Source of the DNA: Lachnospiraceae bacterium
Lineage (GTDB): Bacteria; Bacillota; Clostridia; Lachnospirales; Lachnospiraceae
DNA length: 64,000 nucleotides
NCBI GenBank assembly: GCA_015057165.1
Contig: SVEY01000002.1
Span: 124,001 to 188,000 of the forward strand
Direction: 5' to 3'
Position 1 is the first letter of the stretch. Each line of letters begins with the position of its first letter. Position numbers and translations under genes: made by a program. Below the pieces are notes generated by a model, which was not told the DNA's origin, did no database searches, and worked only from the letters and a program-made list of their open reading frames with translations. Positions 19,132-28,730 of this stretch are shown here, in pieces.

Positions 19132-20626
19132 GATTAGCGTTTTACAATTAGGAACAAAAGATTGGCGCAATATTTACGATATACCAGAATTTGCCAAATG
19201 GGAATATGTAGATAGACTTAAGGAATGCCCTAAAAGACCATATTGCATTGTTTTTCTTGACAGGAATGTAGATGCTGCTGAAGCTAAGTTGTTAATGGAA
19301 TGTACTAAGGCATATTGTCTTTATGTTACACCTCGTGTAGAAATGACGAATGCAACAAAAGAACTTTGCCAAAGCAAAATGAGTAAAATTCTTAATGATG
19401 AAGAAATAGATAGTTTTCTAAAGAATGAACTCAAATTCTATTTTCCCAGGTCTTATGGAGAGAAGTTTAGAAACAATTACTTAAGCGTTGCTCACGGATA
19501 TAAGGGAAGCATCAAATGGCATGGCAATTGTGGTATAGAGCTTTCTGATGATTTTGGAGAAGAGTACTCCCAACTTATTTTCTGGAGAAATAATATTCCT
19601 ATTGCTAAAGGACAAACTATTGAATTTTGGATGGAATATGAGAAATCAGATGATGTTGAGATTAAGCTTGTAATTACCCAGTATTTATCTGGGTCTCTAT
19701 CTAATATCATTAAGAAATGGGAATTCTATGAAGAAGAATTTAAGCACGTAGTTAGTATTGTTAATAATGATGCAGCAGGACCTGTGTCTGTCTCTTTACA
19801 TGCCAAAGGAAAAGGAACATTTAAAGTAATTGCTCTTCACGATAGGTATGCCAGAACTGGACATGGGCATTTCATACCTGGAGGTGTAAGGAAGGTATCT
19901 ACTAAGAGAGAAGAGGTATTTTTCTATTTTGATCCAGGTGATATGAAACCTCCTTTAAATGTATATTTTTCTGGATATAAGACAAGGGAAGGATTTGAGG
20001 GCTATAATTTGATGCGAAGTATGCAAGCTCCATTTCTACTTATATCAGAAGCACGTCTTGAAGGTGGCGGATTCTACATGGGGACAAAAGAATATGAGGA
20101 TTTCATTACTGAAGGAATTCATGAATGTATAGATGTCCTACACTTCAATAAAAATGATGTGATTATGTCAGGTCTTTCCATGGGGACCTTTGGTGCACTT
20201 TATTATGGATGCGATATTTCTCCACATGCTCTTATTCTGGGCAAACCTCTCGCCAATATTGGAGATGTGGCACTAAATGAGAAACTCAAACGACCAGGAG
20301 GATTCCCTACATCCCTAGATGTGGTTATGAATATATTTGGAGAGTCTAATAAAGAGAATGCATATCTTCTTAATGAGAAATTCTGGAATAAGTTTAATGG
20401 CTCTAACTTTAATGAGACCAAATTTATAATGTCTTATATGATAGAAGATGATTATGACTCAAATGCCTATAAAGATGTTATTTCCCATCTTAATTCTAAA
20501 GGCGTTAAAGTATACGGAAAGGGTGTGCATGGTCGACATAATGATGATACAGGAGCTATTGTAGGTTGGTTTAAAAGCCAGTTTGATAAAGTCCTAAGGG
20601 AAGATTTCGATAGAAGAGGTAACTAA
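19124..20626 (+). CDS. asp2: Accessory Sec protein Asp2 (adhesin O-acetyltransferase type)
   Basis: This 500-residue protein has a beta-sandwich-like middle and a C-terminal alpha/beta-hydrolase domain. The nucleophile elbow GLSMGTFG places Ser at 352, and a His-rich end (GVHGRHNDDTG, H469/H472) probably supplies the catalytic histidine, with Asp in the EDDYDSN stretch. In streptococci Asp2 both acetylates GlcNAc on the serine-rich adhesin and is needed for export. The only in-frame start is TTG at 19124, overlapping asp1 by eight bases, which implies translational coupling and a fixed Asp1:Asp2 ratio. The Asp3 start follows its stop codon directly. Confidence 0.85.
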   Translation: MDEISVLQLGTKDWRNIYDIPEFAKWEYVDRLKECPKRPYCIVFLDRNVDAAEAKLLMECTKAYCLYVTPRVEMTNATKELCQSKMSKILNDEEIDSFLKNELKFYFPRSYGEKFRNNYLSVAHGYKGSIKWHGNCGIELSDDFGEEYSQLIFWRNNIPIAKGQTIEFWMEYEKSDDVEIKLVITQYLSGSLSNIIKKWEFYEEEFKHVVSIVNNDAAGPVSVSLHAKGKGTFKVIALHDRYARTGHGHFIPGGVRKVSTKREEVFFYFDPGDMKPPLNVYFSGYKTREGFEGYNLMRSMQAPFLLISEARLEGGGFYMGTKEYEDFITEGIHECIDVLHFNKNDVIMSGLSMGTFGALYYGCDISPHALILGKPLANIGDVALNEKLKRPGGFPTSLDVVMNIFGESNKENAYLLNEKFWNKFNGSNFNETKFIMSYMIEDDYDSNAYKDVISHLNSKGVKVYGKGVHGRHNDDTGAIVGWFKSQFDKVLREDFDRRGN

Positions 20627-21082
20627 ATGAGTGTTGAGAATTATAAGATATATTGGAATGAATATTCTGCAGATACATATCTTTATGGTTCAGAAATCGA
20701 TTATATAGCCAAAGACAATGTGCACTTTGTTAACATGTTGATGCCACCGGGAACTGTGATTAAAGAGTGGTATTCTATGGTTAATTTTCAGGCAAAAAGA
20801 ATTGAACCGGCACTTCCAATAATCGACGGAGAATCTGTTTATAGTGTAAATGTTGACATAGATACTCCGGCTTCTAAAGGATATATTATTCGCTTTGTCT
20901 TTTTTGATAAATATGAAATGGAAGTAGGAAACTGTACAATAAGTAAGAAGAATGCAGAATTCAGGTGCCCTCTTAAGACATATAGTTATAAGATGCAGCT
21001 TATAAATGGCGGAATGCATGAATTCACATTTCACAGCGTTGAAATACAAGAATTAGAATCAAATAATAATAGCAAAAGGTAA
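20627..21082 (+). CDS. asp3: Accessory Sec protein Asp3
   Basis: This 151-residue, beta-strand-rich protein starts immediately after the asp2 stop with an AGAGG site inside asp2. Asp3 bridges Asp1 and Asp2 and has a carbohydrate-binding-module-like fold. The family features I can see are the IxW(N/S)xYSxxTYLYGS start, the VxFxNxLMPPG segment, and the aromatic beta-strand pairs FVFFDKYE and HEFTFHSVEI. Length (usually about 150-180), gene order and flanking genes all agree with the assignment. Confidence 0.82.
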   Translation: MSVENYKIYWNEYSADTYLYGSEIDYIAKDNVHFVNMLMPPGTVIKEWYSMVNFQAKRIEPALPIIDGESVYSVNVDIDTPASKGYIIRFVFFDKYEMEVGNCTISKKNAEFRCPLKTYSYKMQLINGGMHEFTFHSVEIQELESNNNSKR

Positions 21083-21086
21083 AAGT

Positions 21087-23429
21087 ATGAATAATCGATT
21101 CACACTATTACAACTTAATAAGATTCTTAAGAAAGTTCGAGCATTTGAAAAAGAATTTGATGCTCTTTCTGATGAGGAAATTGCAAGTAAAACGGATGAG
21201 TTTAGAAAGCGCCTTGATAAAGGAGAAACTACAGATGATATACTCCCTGAGGCGTATGCAGTTGTGTGCCAGGCCGATAGAAGAATACTAGGTAAACGAC
21301 CTTATGATGTTCAGGTGCTTGGGGCTATTGCAATGCATAAAGGTTATCTGTGCGAAATGAATACAGGGGAAGGAAAGACTTTAGTAGCAACACTTCCAAT
21401 GTATCTTAATGGACTTACTGGTAAGAGTGCAATTCTTGTAACCACTAATGAGTATCTTGCTCTTCGTGATGCAGAAGAGATGGGAAATGTATATAATTTC
21501 CTTGGACTTACTGTGGCAGCAGGGGTAAATAAGGATGCGAGTAAGAGATTTACTAATGAAGAAAAGAAGGAAATCTATAGCAAAGATATTGTTTATACAA
21601 CACATGCTGTTCTAGGATTTGATTATTTGTTTAATAATCTTTGTAAGGATTCTTCCGAGAAGTTTCTTAGAGAATTTAATTATGTAATAATCGATGAAGC
21701 GGATTCTGTGCTTCTTGATAGTGCACAGACACCTCTTGTTATCTCTGGTTCACCGAAGGTACAGTCGAATTTGTACGAACTTGCTGATTTCTTCGTTACA
21801 ACTTTAGAGCAGGATGTTCATTTTGAAAAAGAAGAGAAGAAGGTATGGCTAACAGAGGAAGGGATTAAGCGAGCAGAAGAGTTCTTTGAAATAGACAATT
21901 TCTACAGTGAAGAGAACTTCGAAGTAAATCGTCATGTTACTCTTGCGCTTCGAGCTCATGCTTTATTTGAGATTGAGAGAGATTATGTAATTAATCGAGA
22001 TGGAGAATTAGTTCTTCTTGATAATGAATCAGGAAGAATGATGCCTGGTGTTAAGATGCGTGGTGGTCAGCATCAGGCAATTGAGCAAAAGGAGTTAATT
22101 GAAGTTACACAGGAGAATAGATCAGTGGCATCTATAACGTATCAGAATCTGTTTTTGATGTTTCCACATATGGCAGGAATGAGTGGAACGATAAGGGATG
22201 CAGCTGAAGAAGTATTCGATATTTATCATAAGAAAGTTGTTGTAATACCAACTAATCATCCAATTATTAGAAAAGACCAAAAGGATGTATTCTTTGCTGA
22301 TTTTGAAAGCCAGTTTAATGCGGCCATTAAGGAAGCAATAAAGCATCATAAGACAAAACAGCCGGTTTTAATAGTTGCATCTACTATTGCAGAGACAGAG
22401 TATTTATCAAGACTATTAATTAACGAGAGAATTCCTCATAATGTGCTAAATGCTAATAATGCATTTTGGGAAGCTGAAATAATCAAAGAAGCAGGTAATC
22501 TCGGGGCTGTTACTGTGGCAACTTCCATGGCTGGAAGAGGTACTGATATAAAGCTTTCTGACGAAGTGAAGGCATTAGGAGGTCTTGCTGTAATTGGTGT
22601 TGGTCGAATGACTAATATAAGGCAGGAGAGACAGGCAAGGGGACGTGCTGGAAGACAGGGAGATCCCGGCTTTTCCATTTTCTTTGTGTCTCTGGAAGAT
22701 GATGTAGTGGCTAATTTTGATAATGAAAAACTTGAACCTTATATTGAAGGTAAAAAACATATATCAACAAGAAAAATTAAGCGATATGTCAATAAATCGC
22801 AGAAGATAACAGAGGAGCGAGCAAGAGATTCAAGAAAGAAAGCCCTTGACTATGATCTTGTTATGAAGTTACAGAGAAATCTTCTTTACAATACAAGAAA
22901 TGATTTGCTTTTCGGCGCAAATCTTACCTTTAATGATATTATAGAAATTGCAAAAGAAAACATTGAGGATTTCTTAAATGGCTCTGAAGAATTGACTTCT
23001 TCATCTCTTACCAGATATATCTTAGATAATATTAGCTATACAATAGATTACAGGGTATCAGATATGCTTGATAGATTAGACGATAAGGATTTTATTCAAA
23101 ATGGTTTAATAGATATTGTAAGAGATGGGTTAAAACTTCAAGAAAGTCGTATTGGATACAGAGATGATATGTCAAAGTTTATGAGAATTGCAACCCTTAG
23201 GGCTATTGATGATGCCTGGGTTGAAGAAGTTGATTATTTGCAACAGCTTCAATCAGCAGTATCAGGGCGAGCTACTGCGCAACGTAATCTTGTATTTGAA
23301 TATCAAAGAGATGCACTTTTGGCTTTTAGATTAATGGAACGTGAAATTAAGAGAAATATTGTGAGAAATATTCTTCTCTCTGATGTAACAATTGATGAAG
23401 AAGAAGAGCTTCATATAATGTATCCTTAG
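21087..23429 (+). CDS. secA2: Accessory Sec ATPase SecA2
   Basis: This 780-residue DEAD-type preprotein translocase motor energises export of the glycosylated adhesin through SecY2. Walker A is MNTGEGKTLVA (K97), Walker B is IIDEADSVLLD, followed by GMSGTIRDAAEE, MAGRGTDIKL and GRAGRQGDPG. It is shorter than housekeeping SecA and lacks the C-terminal zinc/SecB-binding tail, as expected for SecA2. It starts four bases after asp3 with AAAGG upstream. A duplicate housekeeping SecA must lie elsewhere in the genome. Co-location with SecY2, Asp1-3 and Gtf genes makes the SecA2 assignment firm. Confidence 0.92.
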   Translation: MNNRFTLLQLNKILKKVRAFEKEFDALSDEEIASKTDEFRKRLDKGETTDDILPEAYAVVCQADRRILGKRPYDVQVLGAIAMHKGYLCEMNTGEGKTLVATLPMYLNGLTGKSAILVTTNEYLALRDAEEMGNVYNFLGLTVAAGVNKDASKRFTNEEKKEIYSKDIVYTTHAVLGFDYLFNNLCKDSSEKFLREFNYVIIDEADSVLLDSAQTPLVISGSPKVQSNLYELADFFVTTLEQDVHFEKEEKKVWLTEEGIKRAEEFFEIDNFYSEENFEVNRHVTLALRAHALFEIERDYVINRDGELVLLDNESGRMMPGVKMRGGQHQAIEQKELIEVTQENRSVASITYQNLFLMFPHMAGMSGTIRDAAEEVFDIYHKKVVVIPTNHPIIRKDQKDVFFADFESQFNAAIKEAIKHHKTKQPVLIVASTIAETEYLSRLLINERIPHNVLNANNAFWEAEIIKEAGNLGAVTVATSMAGRGTDIKLSDEVKALGGLAVIGVGRMTNIRQERQARGRAGRQGDPGFSIFFVSLEDDVVANFDNEKLEPYIEGKKHISTRKIKRYVNKSQKITEERARDSRKKALDYDLVMKLQRNLLYNTRNDLLFGANLTFNDIIEIAKENIEDFLNGSEELTSSSLTRYILDNISYTIDYRVSDMLDRLDDKDFIQNGLIDIVRDGLKLQESRIGYRDDMSKFMRIATLRAIDDAWVEEVDYLQQLQSAVSGRATAQRNLVFEYQRDALLAFRLMEREIKRNIVRNILLSDVTIDEEEELHIMYP

Positions 23430-23443
23430 ATAATGGAGGACTT

Positions 23444-24940
23444 ATGATATATAATTTCAATCTGGCAATAGGATGGGCAAGTTCGGGTGTTGAATATGCT
23501 CAAAGTTATAGAGCGAATATATTAAGAAGAATTAATAAGAATTGTAAATTTGTTTTTACTGAGATGTTTCCGAAGGAAAATATAGAACATATGACTTCTA
23601 ATATAGGCTTTTTAGATACGGAAATCATCTGGTTATATCAGTATTTTGCAGATTACAAGATTGCTCCCGTAAGCTATACTTTAGAGGATTTAGAGAGTGA
23701 TTTTACAGAGAAAGATTATACATTTAAGAGAGAGGGTAAAATTGCAAAGTATATTTTTAAAGGCAATGAGAATTTCTATACAGCATATCTTGTGGATGAA
23801 GACTCCAATCTTGTTCATAGAGTAGAAAGAGTATCTGAAGGATGCCTTATTAGAAAAGATTACTTCACTTATGGCAAAATCTATTCGGAATATTATGCGC
23901 CCTTAAAAAAGTATGCTCATCTATATCTTAGACGTTTCTTTAATACAGATGGAACAGTTGCTTATGAAGAGATAATTGACGATGATAGAGTGATGTATAG
24001 AATTAAGGATGAAGTATTCTATTCGAAAGAAGAACTTGTAGGTTATATGGTAAGAAGCCTGGAGCTAACTGAAAGGGATGTTGTCCTAATAGATAGAACA
24101 ACAGGTATTGGTCAGTCTATAATTATGAATGCTAGGCCAGCAAAAATCGGTGTTGTTATTCATGCAGATCATTTTAGTGAGAATAGCTCTACTGTTGATA
24201 ATATACTTTGGAATAATTTCTATGAGTATTCTTTCTCTCAGGTTAAACATATTGATTTCTATATAACTGCAACGGATGCTCAGAATATACTTCTTCGTAA
24301 GCAGTTCATGGAATACAAAGGTATAGAGCCTAATGTTATTACAATTCCTGTTGGAAGTGTTGATGAACTTAAATACCCTAAGAAGGATAGAAAAAGGCAT
24401 AGTCTTATTACTGCATCGCGTCTTGCTAGTGAAAAACATGTTGATTGGCTAGTCAGGGCAGTTGCTTTAGCAAGAGAAACTGTTGATGATGTGACACTTG
24501 ATATATATGGAAAAGGTGCATGTGAAGAGCAGATCAAGAAAACAATTGAAGAGTGTGAGGCACAGGAATATGTACATTTAATGGGACAGCAGGATTTGAC
24601 AGATGTATATATTAATTATGATGCATATATTTCCGGCTCTACAAGTGAAGGATTTGGTTTGACACTTCTTGAATCAATTGCATCGGGACTTCCAATCATA
24701 GGATTTGATGTTCGCTATGGTAATAAGACGTTTATTGAAGACGGAGCTAATGGTTATATTATTGATATAGAATCAATTCAAGATGATAAGGAGAAAATAA
24801 AATTACTCAGTGACAAAATAATTAAGCTTTTTACAGAAGATGATTTGAGTAAATGTAATAAAACATCCTACAGAATTGCAAAGAAGTATCTTACATGTGA
24901 GGTGGAGAAGAAATGGCAAGAAGTGTTAGACAATCTATGA
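23444..24940 (+). CDS. gtfA: Adhesin O-GlcNAc transferase catalytic subunit GtfA
   Basis: This 498-residue GT4-type, GT-B-fold glycosyltransferase starts the modification of serine-rich adhesins by adding GlcNAc to Ser/Thr in the cytoplasm. The N-terminal acceptor domain carries the family insertion with the FFNTDGTVAYEE and DGxxxYEE-type beta repeats; the C-terminal nucleotide-sugar domain shows TASRLASEKHVDWLVRA and the EX7E-type stretch GSTSEGFGLTLLESIASG near residue 400. It follows secA2 by 14 bases with GGAGG upstream and overlaps gtfB. GtfA normally needs GtfB to bind acceptor, and the overlapping genes fit an obligate complex. Confidence 0.88.
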   Translation: MIYNFNLAIGWASSGVEYAQSYRANILRRINKNCKFVFTEMFPKENIEHMTSNIGFLDTEIIWLYQYFADYKIAPVSYTLEDLESDFTEKDYTFKREGKIAKYIFKGNENFYTAYLVDEDSNLVHRVERVSEGCLIRKDYFTYGKIYSEYYAPLKKYAHLYLRRFFNTDGTVAYEEIIDDDRVMYRIKDEVFYSKEELVGYMVRSLELTERDVVLIDRTTGIGQSIIMNARPAKIGVVIHADHFSENSSTVDNILWNNFYEYSFSQVKHIDFYITATDAQNILLRKQFMEYKGIEPNVITIPVGSVDELKYPKKDRKRHSLITASRLASEKHVDWLVRAVALARETVDDVTLDIYGKGACEEQIKKTIEECEAQEYVHLMGQQDLTDVYINYDAYISGSTSEGFGLTLLESIASGLPIIGFDVRYGNKTFIEDGANGYIIDIESIQDDKEKIKLLSDKIIKLFTEDDLSKCNKTSYRIAKKYLTCEVEKKWQEVLDNL

Positions 24941-26286
24941 GGAAAGTAGAAAGTAAAAACACAATAGAAGATATTACACTACTCTTAGATACCTATTCAA
25001 TTGAGAGTCAGAATCTTCATAATTCCTTTATTGTATCTGATATACCATGCAATGTTGTTGTTATTAATGATGATGGTTTTCTCCCTGATGGAGTTGATTC
25101 TTTATATCAGTATTTCCTGGGGAGTATAAGTATTAGTGGTAAACCAAAATATTTTAATGAGGTTAAAGTGCCTGACTATTGGGAGATAACCAGTACTAAT
25201 AATAGTGGAGAGATTCATAATTTACATCACCTTCGTGGCAGGATTTTCTATTCAGAACCGACGAATGCTAGACATGTAAGATGCGTTGAATGGCTTGATG
25301 AGAGTGGAGTTGTAAGGGCATGTGATTACTATAATAAGAGTGGAAATCTCTTTGCTAAATCAACATTTGATAAGAATCAGAAGATTATTCTCAAATCCTT
25401 TTTTGATTTAAATGGCAAAGAAGTGATTGTGGAGAATTATATTACTAATGATATTATTGTAAATTATAATAATAAAGTTAACATTTTTAGAAGTAAGGTT
25501 GATTTTGTATTATACTACTTGAAGTTGCGTGGACTTGATCATACTAGACTTTTTATAAATTCTCTTGGAGTACCTTTCTTTGCATCCAACAATTTGGATG
25601 AAAATGACAAGGGCGATGTATTGTTCTGGCAGGAGTATAAGAGGAAAGATATACCTGGGAATATGCAATTTATCCTTGATGGAAATGCCAAAAGGATTAA
25701 TAAGATATATGTCCAGAAGAAGGATTCCTATGATGCTTTAATTAAACTGGGAGCATCTAAGGACATGCTTAAATGCATGGGTTATGTGTATCCATTTAAC
25801 AGAAACAGTAAGCATAGAAAAGAAGCTCTTGTTATGACTAATTCTGATAATATCTTACATATAGAAGATATGATTAAGGAACTTCCAATGATACATTTCC
25901 ATGTGGCAGCTCTGACAGAAATGTCTGCGAAGCTTATGGCTATTGGAAAGTATGATAATGTGACACTATATCCTACAATTACGATGCAAAAGATTCCTTC
26001 ATTATATGAGAAATGTGATATCTATCTTGATGTTAATAAAGAAAATGAGATTGTACAGGCAGTTAACAGGGCTTTCTTAAGCAATCTTGTAATATTCGCT
26101 TTTGATGAGACGATTCACAATATTAATTATATAGCAAAGGATAATCGTTATAAGGCAGATGATTATAGTAAGCTAATTGAAGACATTAATAATATTTGTT
26201 ATGATACTAATAAGTGGAATAAGAGGCTTAAACTACAAAGAAATCATGCATTATCTGAAGAAAAAGAGAGATATGCTAATATATAA
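24913..26286 (+). CDS. gtfB: GtfB, acceptor-binding partner of GtfA
   Basis: This 457-residue protein has a GT-B-like fold but lacks the EX7E catalytic motif of GtfA, as expected for the chaperone-like GtfB subunit. The middle region repeats the GtfA-type beta insertion (WLDESGVVRACDYYNKSG). Two starts are possible: ATG 24913, with a strong AGGTGGAG seven bases upstream and a 28-base overlap with gtfA, or ATG 24937 in an ATGA overlap without a clear ribosome site; I prefer the first. Its place at the end of the aSec set matches streptococcal loci. The ABC exporter ATPase follows after 11 bases, probably in the same operon. Confidence 0.82.
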   Translation: MARSVRQSMRKVESKNTIEDITLLLDTYSIESQNLHNSFIVSDIPCNVVVINDDGFLPDGVDSLYQYFLGSISISGKPKYFNEVKVPDYWEITSTNNSGEIHNLHHLRGRIFYSEPTNARHVRCVEWLDESGVVRACDYYNKSGNLFAKSTFDKNQKIILKSFFDLNGKEVIVENYITNDIIVNYNNKVNIFRSKVDFVLYYLKLRGLDHTRLFINSLGVPFFASNNLDENDKGDVLFWQEYKRKDIPGNMQFILDGNAKRINKIYVQKKDSYDALIKLGASKDMLKCMGYVYPFNRNSKHRKEALVMTNSDNILHIEDMIKELPMIHFHVAALTEMSAKLMAIGKYDNVTLYPTITMQKIPSLYEKCDIYLDVNKENEIVQAVNRAFLSNLVIFAFDETIHNINYIAKDNRYKADDYSKLIEDINNICYDTNKWNKRLKLQRNHALSEEKERYANI

Positions 26287-26297
26287 GGGGAGAGAAA

Positions 26298-27005
26298 ATG
26301 GTTGAAATAAAAAATTTTACTATGGAGTATACACAAGGTGTAAAGGCTGTAGATAATCTTTCGCTTACTATAGAAGATGGTGATATATTTGGATTTATTG
26401 GACATAATGGTGCTGGGAAAAGTACAACTATCAAAGCATTAGTAGGTGTTCTTGATTATGAGATAGGAGAGATGACAATAGAAGGCCATTCCGTTAAGAA
26501 TGAACCTTTAGAGTGTAAGAAGCTTACTGCATACATACCAGATAATCCGGATTTGTATGAGCATTTAACAGGAATACAATATCTGAATTTCGTAAGTGAT
26601 GTATTCGGCTTAAGTGAGGAAGTTAGGACCAAGCGCATTACAAGATATGCCGATATGTTCGAGATTACATCTAGTCTTGGAGATGTTATATCTTCCTATT
26701 CTCATGGTATGAAGCAGAAGGTGGCTATTATTGGAGCATTAATTCATGAACCTAAGTTTTTCGTACTAGATGAACCTTTTGTAGGACTGGATCCGAAAGC
26801 TACTCTTACACTAAAGAATATTATGCGTGAAAGATGTAAGGAGGGATGCTCGGTATTCTTCTCTACACATGTTCTGGACGTTGCAGAGAAATTGTGTAAT
26901 AAGGTTGCTATCATTAAGAAAGGAAGCCTTGTTGCAACAGGAACTATGGAAGAAATCAAAGGCAATAAGTCTCTTGAAGATGTATTTATGGAAGTTGAGG
27001 GGTAG
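26298..27005 (+). CDS. ABC transporter ATP-binding protein
   Basis: This 235-residue ATPase has a complete nucleotide-binding domain: Walker A GHNGAGKST, signature SYSHGMKQKV, Walker B FFVLDEPFVGLDP and the switch His in STHVLDVAE. The style (Tyr-Ser-His-Gly-Met signature, short C-terminus) matches ABC-2 type exporters. It starts 11 bases after gtfB with GGGGAGAG, and the permease gene follows two bases later. The substrate is not evident. Position in the aSec operon suggests an envelope component, but similar pairs occur in many unrelated loci. Confidence 0.88.
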   Translation: MVEIKNFTMEYTQGVKAVDNLSLTIEDGDIFGFIGHNGAGKSTTIKALVGVLDYEIGEMTIEGHSVKNEPLECKKLTAYIPDNPDLYEHLTGIQYLNFVSDVFGLSEEVRTKRITRYADMFEITSSLGDVISSYSHGMKQKVAIIGALIHEPKFFVLDEPFVGLDPKATLTLKNIMRERCKEGCSVFFSTHVLDVAEKLCNKVAIIKKGSLVATGTMEEIKGNKSLEDVFMEVEG

Positions 27006-27007
27006 TT

Positions 27008-28609
27008 ATGGGGAAATTGGCTGTACTTTTAAAATACGAATTAAAAGCCCACTCAACTTTTAATGCATTAAAGCATTCAAAGGGCAAAGACAGAGGAGGG
27101 CAAATAGGAGCTATTATAGGTAAAACCATTCTATATTTGCTTCTTGCTGCGTTTGTATTTTTTTCGACAATGGGAATAGCTTATGTTGATAGTAACGTGG
27201 CTACAGTGCCTGTTATGACAACAGTTACCATATCAATGGTTTCTCTTGTTTTTACATTAATGAAGACAAGTGGATATATGTTTGCATATAAAGAATACGA
27301 TATGTTAATGTCAATGCCATTTTCAGTAAAGACAATTGCAAGTGCTAAATTCCTTTACATGTACGTATTTAACTTGGGAATTACATTGTGCGTTATGATT
27401 CCTGCTATTGTTGCATGTATGATTTTCTCAGAATTAAGTATTGTTGGTGGAATTGTGTGGTTTGTTATTTCTTTATTTGTGCCTATGATTCCAATGATTA
27501 TAGCGACAGCTCTTGGCAGTTTAATAACTGGTGCAGGTGGAAAATTCAAATATAAAAGAGTAGTTCAAATAGTACTTACTATGCTATTTATTTTCATTTG
27601 TTTTTTCTCTAGGTTTTTCTTTCAGTGGCTATTTAAAACTGTTGGTGCATTAAATGTTGCTTCGAATATTTCCTCATTCATGTCACAAGCAGCAATTTAT
27701 TACAGACCTGCATATTGGGTACAACAAGCTATGGAAGGACATTTTCTATATTTACTTTTATTTGTTTTTGTATCCCTGGCGTTGTTTGAAATATATTTTA
27801 TAGTAATAAGTAGATTCTATAGACAGATTAATTCTCGACTTAAAATTAAAGCATTTCACAAAGAATTTCAGATGTCAGTGCAAAAGAGTAGAAGCATAGT
27901 AAGGACGCTTGTTAACAAAGAATACCTTAGATTTAAGGGATCTAATAATTACTTTATTAATACCGCCTTTGGATTAATACTTGTTCTTGTGCTTTCTATT
28001 GCAGCTATATTCTTTGACATGGATTCTGTTATTAAATCTATGATGTCTGGAGCTCCGGTTACAATAGAATCCTTTTTACCTGCTATACCTTTTGTTGTAT
28101 ATTTCTTTGTTGGAATGTCACCAACTACAATGATATCTTATTCCCTTGAGGGAAAGAATTTGTGGATAGTTAAGTCACTTCCTGTTGAAGGCTGGGATTT
28201 GATAAAAGCTAAAATGATATTTAATTATATAATGTATGTGCCATTTCAAATTCTAGCATCAATAATACTAGGAATTAAATTTGGCGGTTCCTTTGTTGAC
28301 ATTCTGCTATTTGTGCTAGTAGGTATAGTGCTAGTTGGTTTTTCAACTGTATATGGAATGTGCCTTGGAATCAAATTCCCTAAGCTTGATTGGGATAATG
28401 AGATTGAGGTTATTAAAAGGTCTACCCCGCCTGTAATATACATTTTCTCTAATATTTTTATTGCTATGATAGGAGCAACCTTAGGAGCAGTGATAACATT
28501 TTTGGGGATTAATGTATTAATATATTGCATGGCGATTATATTGTTATTTGCTATTGTTACATTATTGTTGCTATTTGCTACGAAGAAAAGAGCAAAGAAG
28601 CTGTTGTAG
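27008..28609 (+). CDS. ABC-2 type exporter permease
   Basis: This 533-residue integral membrane protein has about ten to twelve hydrophobic segments and a soluble central stretch around residues 270-315 (QINSRLKIKAFHKEFQ, then RTLVNKEYLRFKG). It resembles clostridial exporters annotated as putative ABC exporter permeases. It pairs with the preceding ATPase, two bases upstream. There is no recognisable extracellular or protease domain, so bacteriocin export is unlikely. The substrate is unknown; a role in export of lipid-linked or adhesin-related material is only a contextual guess. Confidence 0.82.
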   Translation: MGKLAVLLKYELKAHSTFNALKHSKGKDRGGQIGAIIGKTILYLLLAAFVFFSTMGIAYVDSNVATVPVMTTVTISMVSLVFTLMKTSGYMFAYKEYDMLMSMPFSVKTIASAKFLYMYVFNLGITLCVMIPAIVACMIFSELSIVGGIVWFVISLFVPMIPMIIATALGSLITGAGGKFKYKRVVQIVLTMLFIFICFFSRFFFQWLFKTVGALNVASNISSFMSQAAIYYRPAYWVQQAMEGHFLYLLLFVFVSLALFEIYFIVISRFYRQINSRLKIKAFHKEFQMSVQKSRSIVRTLVNKEYLRFKGSNNYFINTAFGLILVLVLSIAAIFFDMDSVIKSMMSGAPVTIESFLPAIPFVVYFFVGMSPTTMISYSLEGKNLWIVKSLPVEGWDLIKAKMIFNYIMYVPFQILASIILGIKFGGSFVDILLFVLVGIVLVGFSTVYGMCLGIKFPKLDWDNEIEVIKRSTPPVIYIFSNIFIAMIGATLGAVITFLGINVLIYCMAIILLFAIVTLLLLFATKKRAKKLL

Positions 28610-28629
28610 ATTAGAATAGGAGCAGGGTA

Positions 28630-28725
28630 ATGCTGATAATAACAACAAGCAAGATTCTGATTCTTGATAATTCCTATGTGATTAATGGAAGGATTATTAC
28701 TTCAAGAGGTTTTTTGAAGGTATAA
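28630..28725 (+). CDS. Possible 31-residue small protein
   Basis: A short open frame starts at ATG 28630 with AGGAG (28618-28622) at ideal seven-base spacing, and ends five bases before the oligosaccharyltransferase ATG. The product (MLIITTSKILILDNSYVING and onward) is strand-like and hydrophobic at its start, with no known family. It could be a leader that couples translation to the next gene, or chance. Confidence 0.35.
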   Translation: MLIITTSKILILDNSYVINGRIITSRGFLKV

Positions 28726-28730
28726 GGTGC

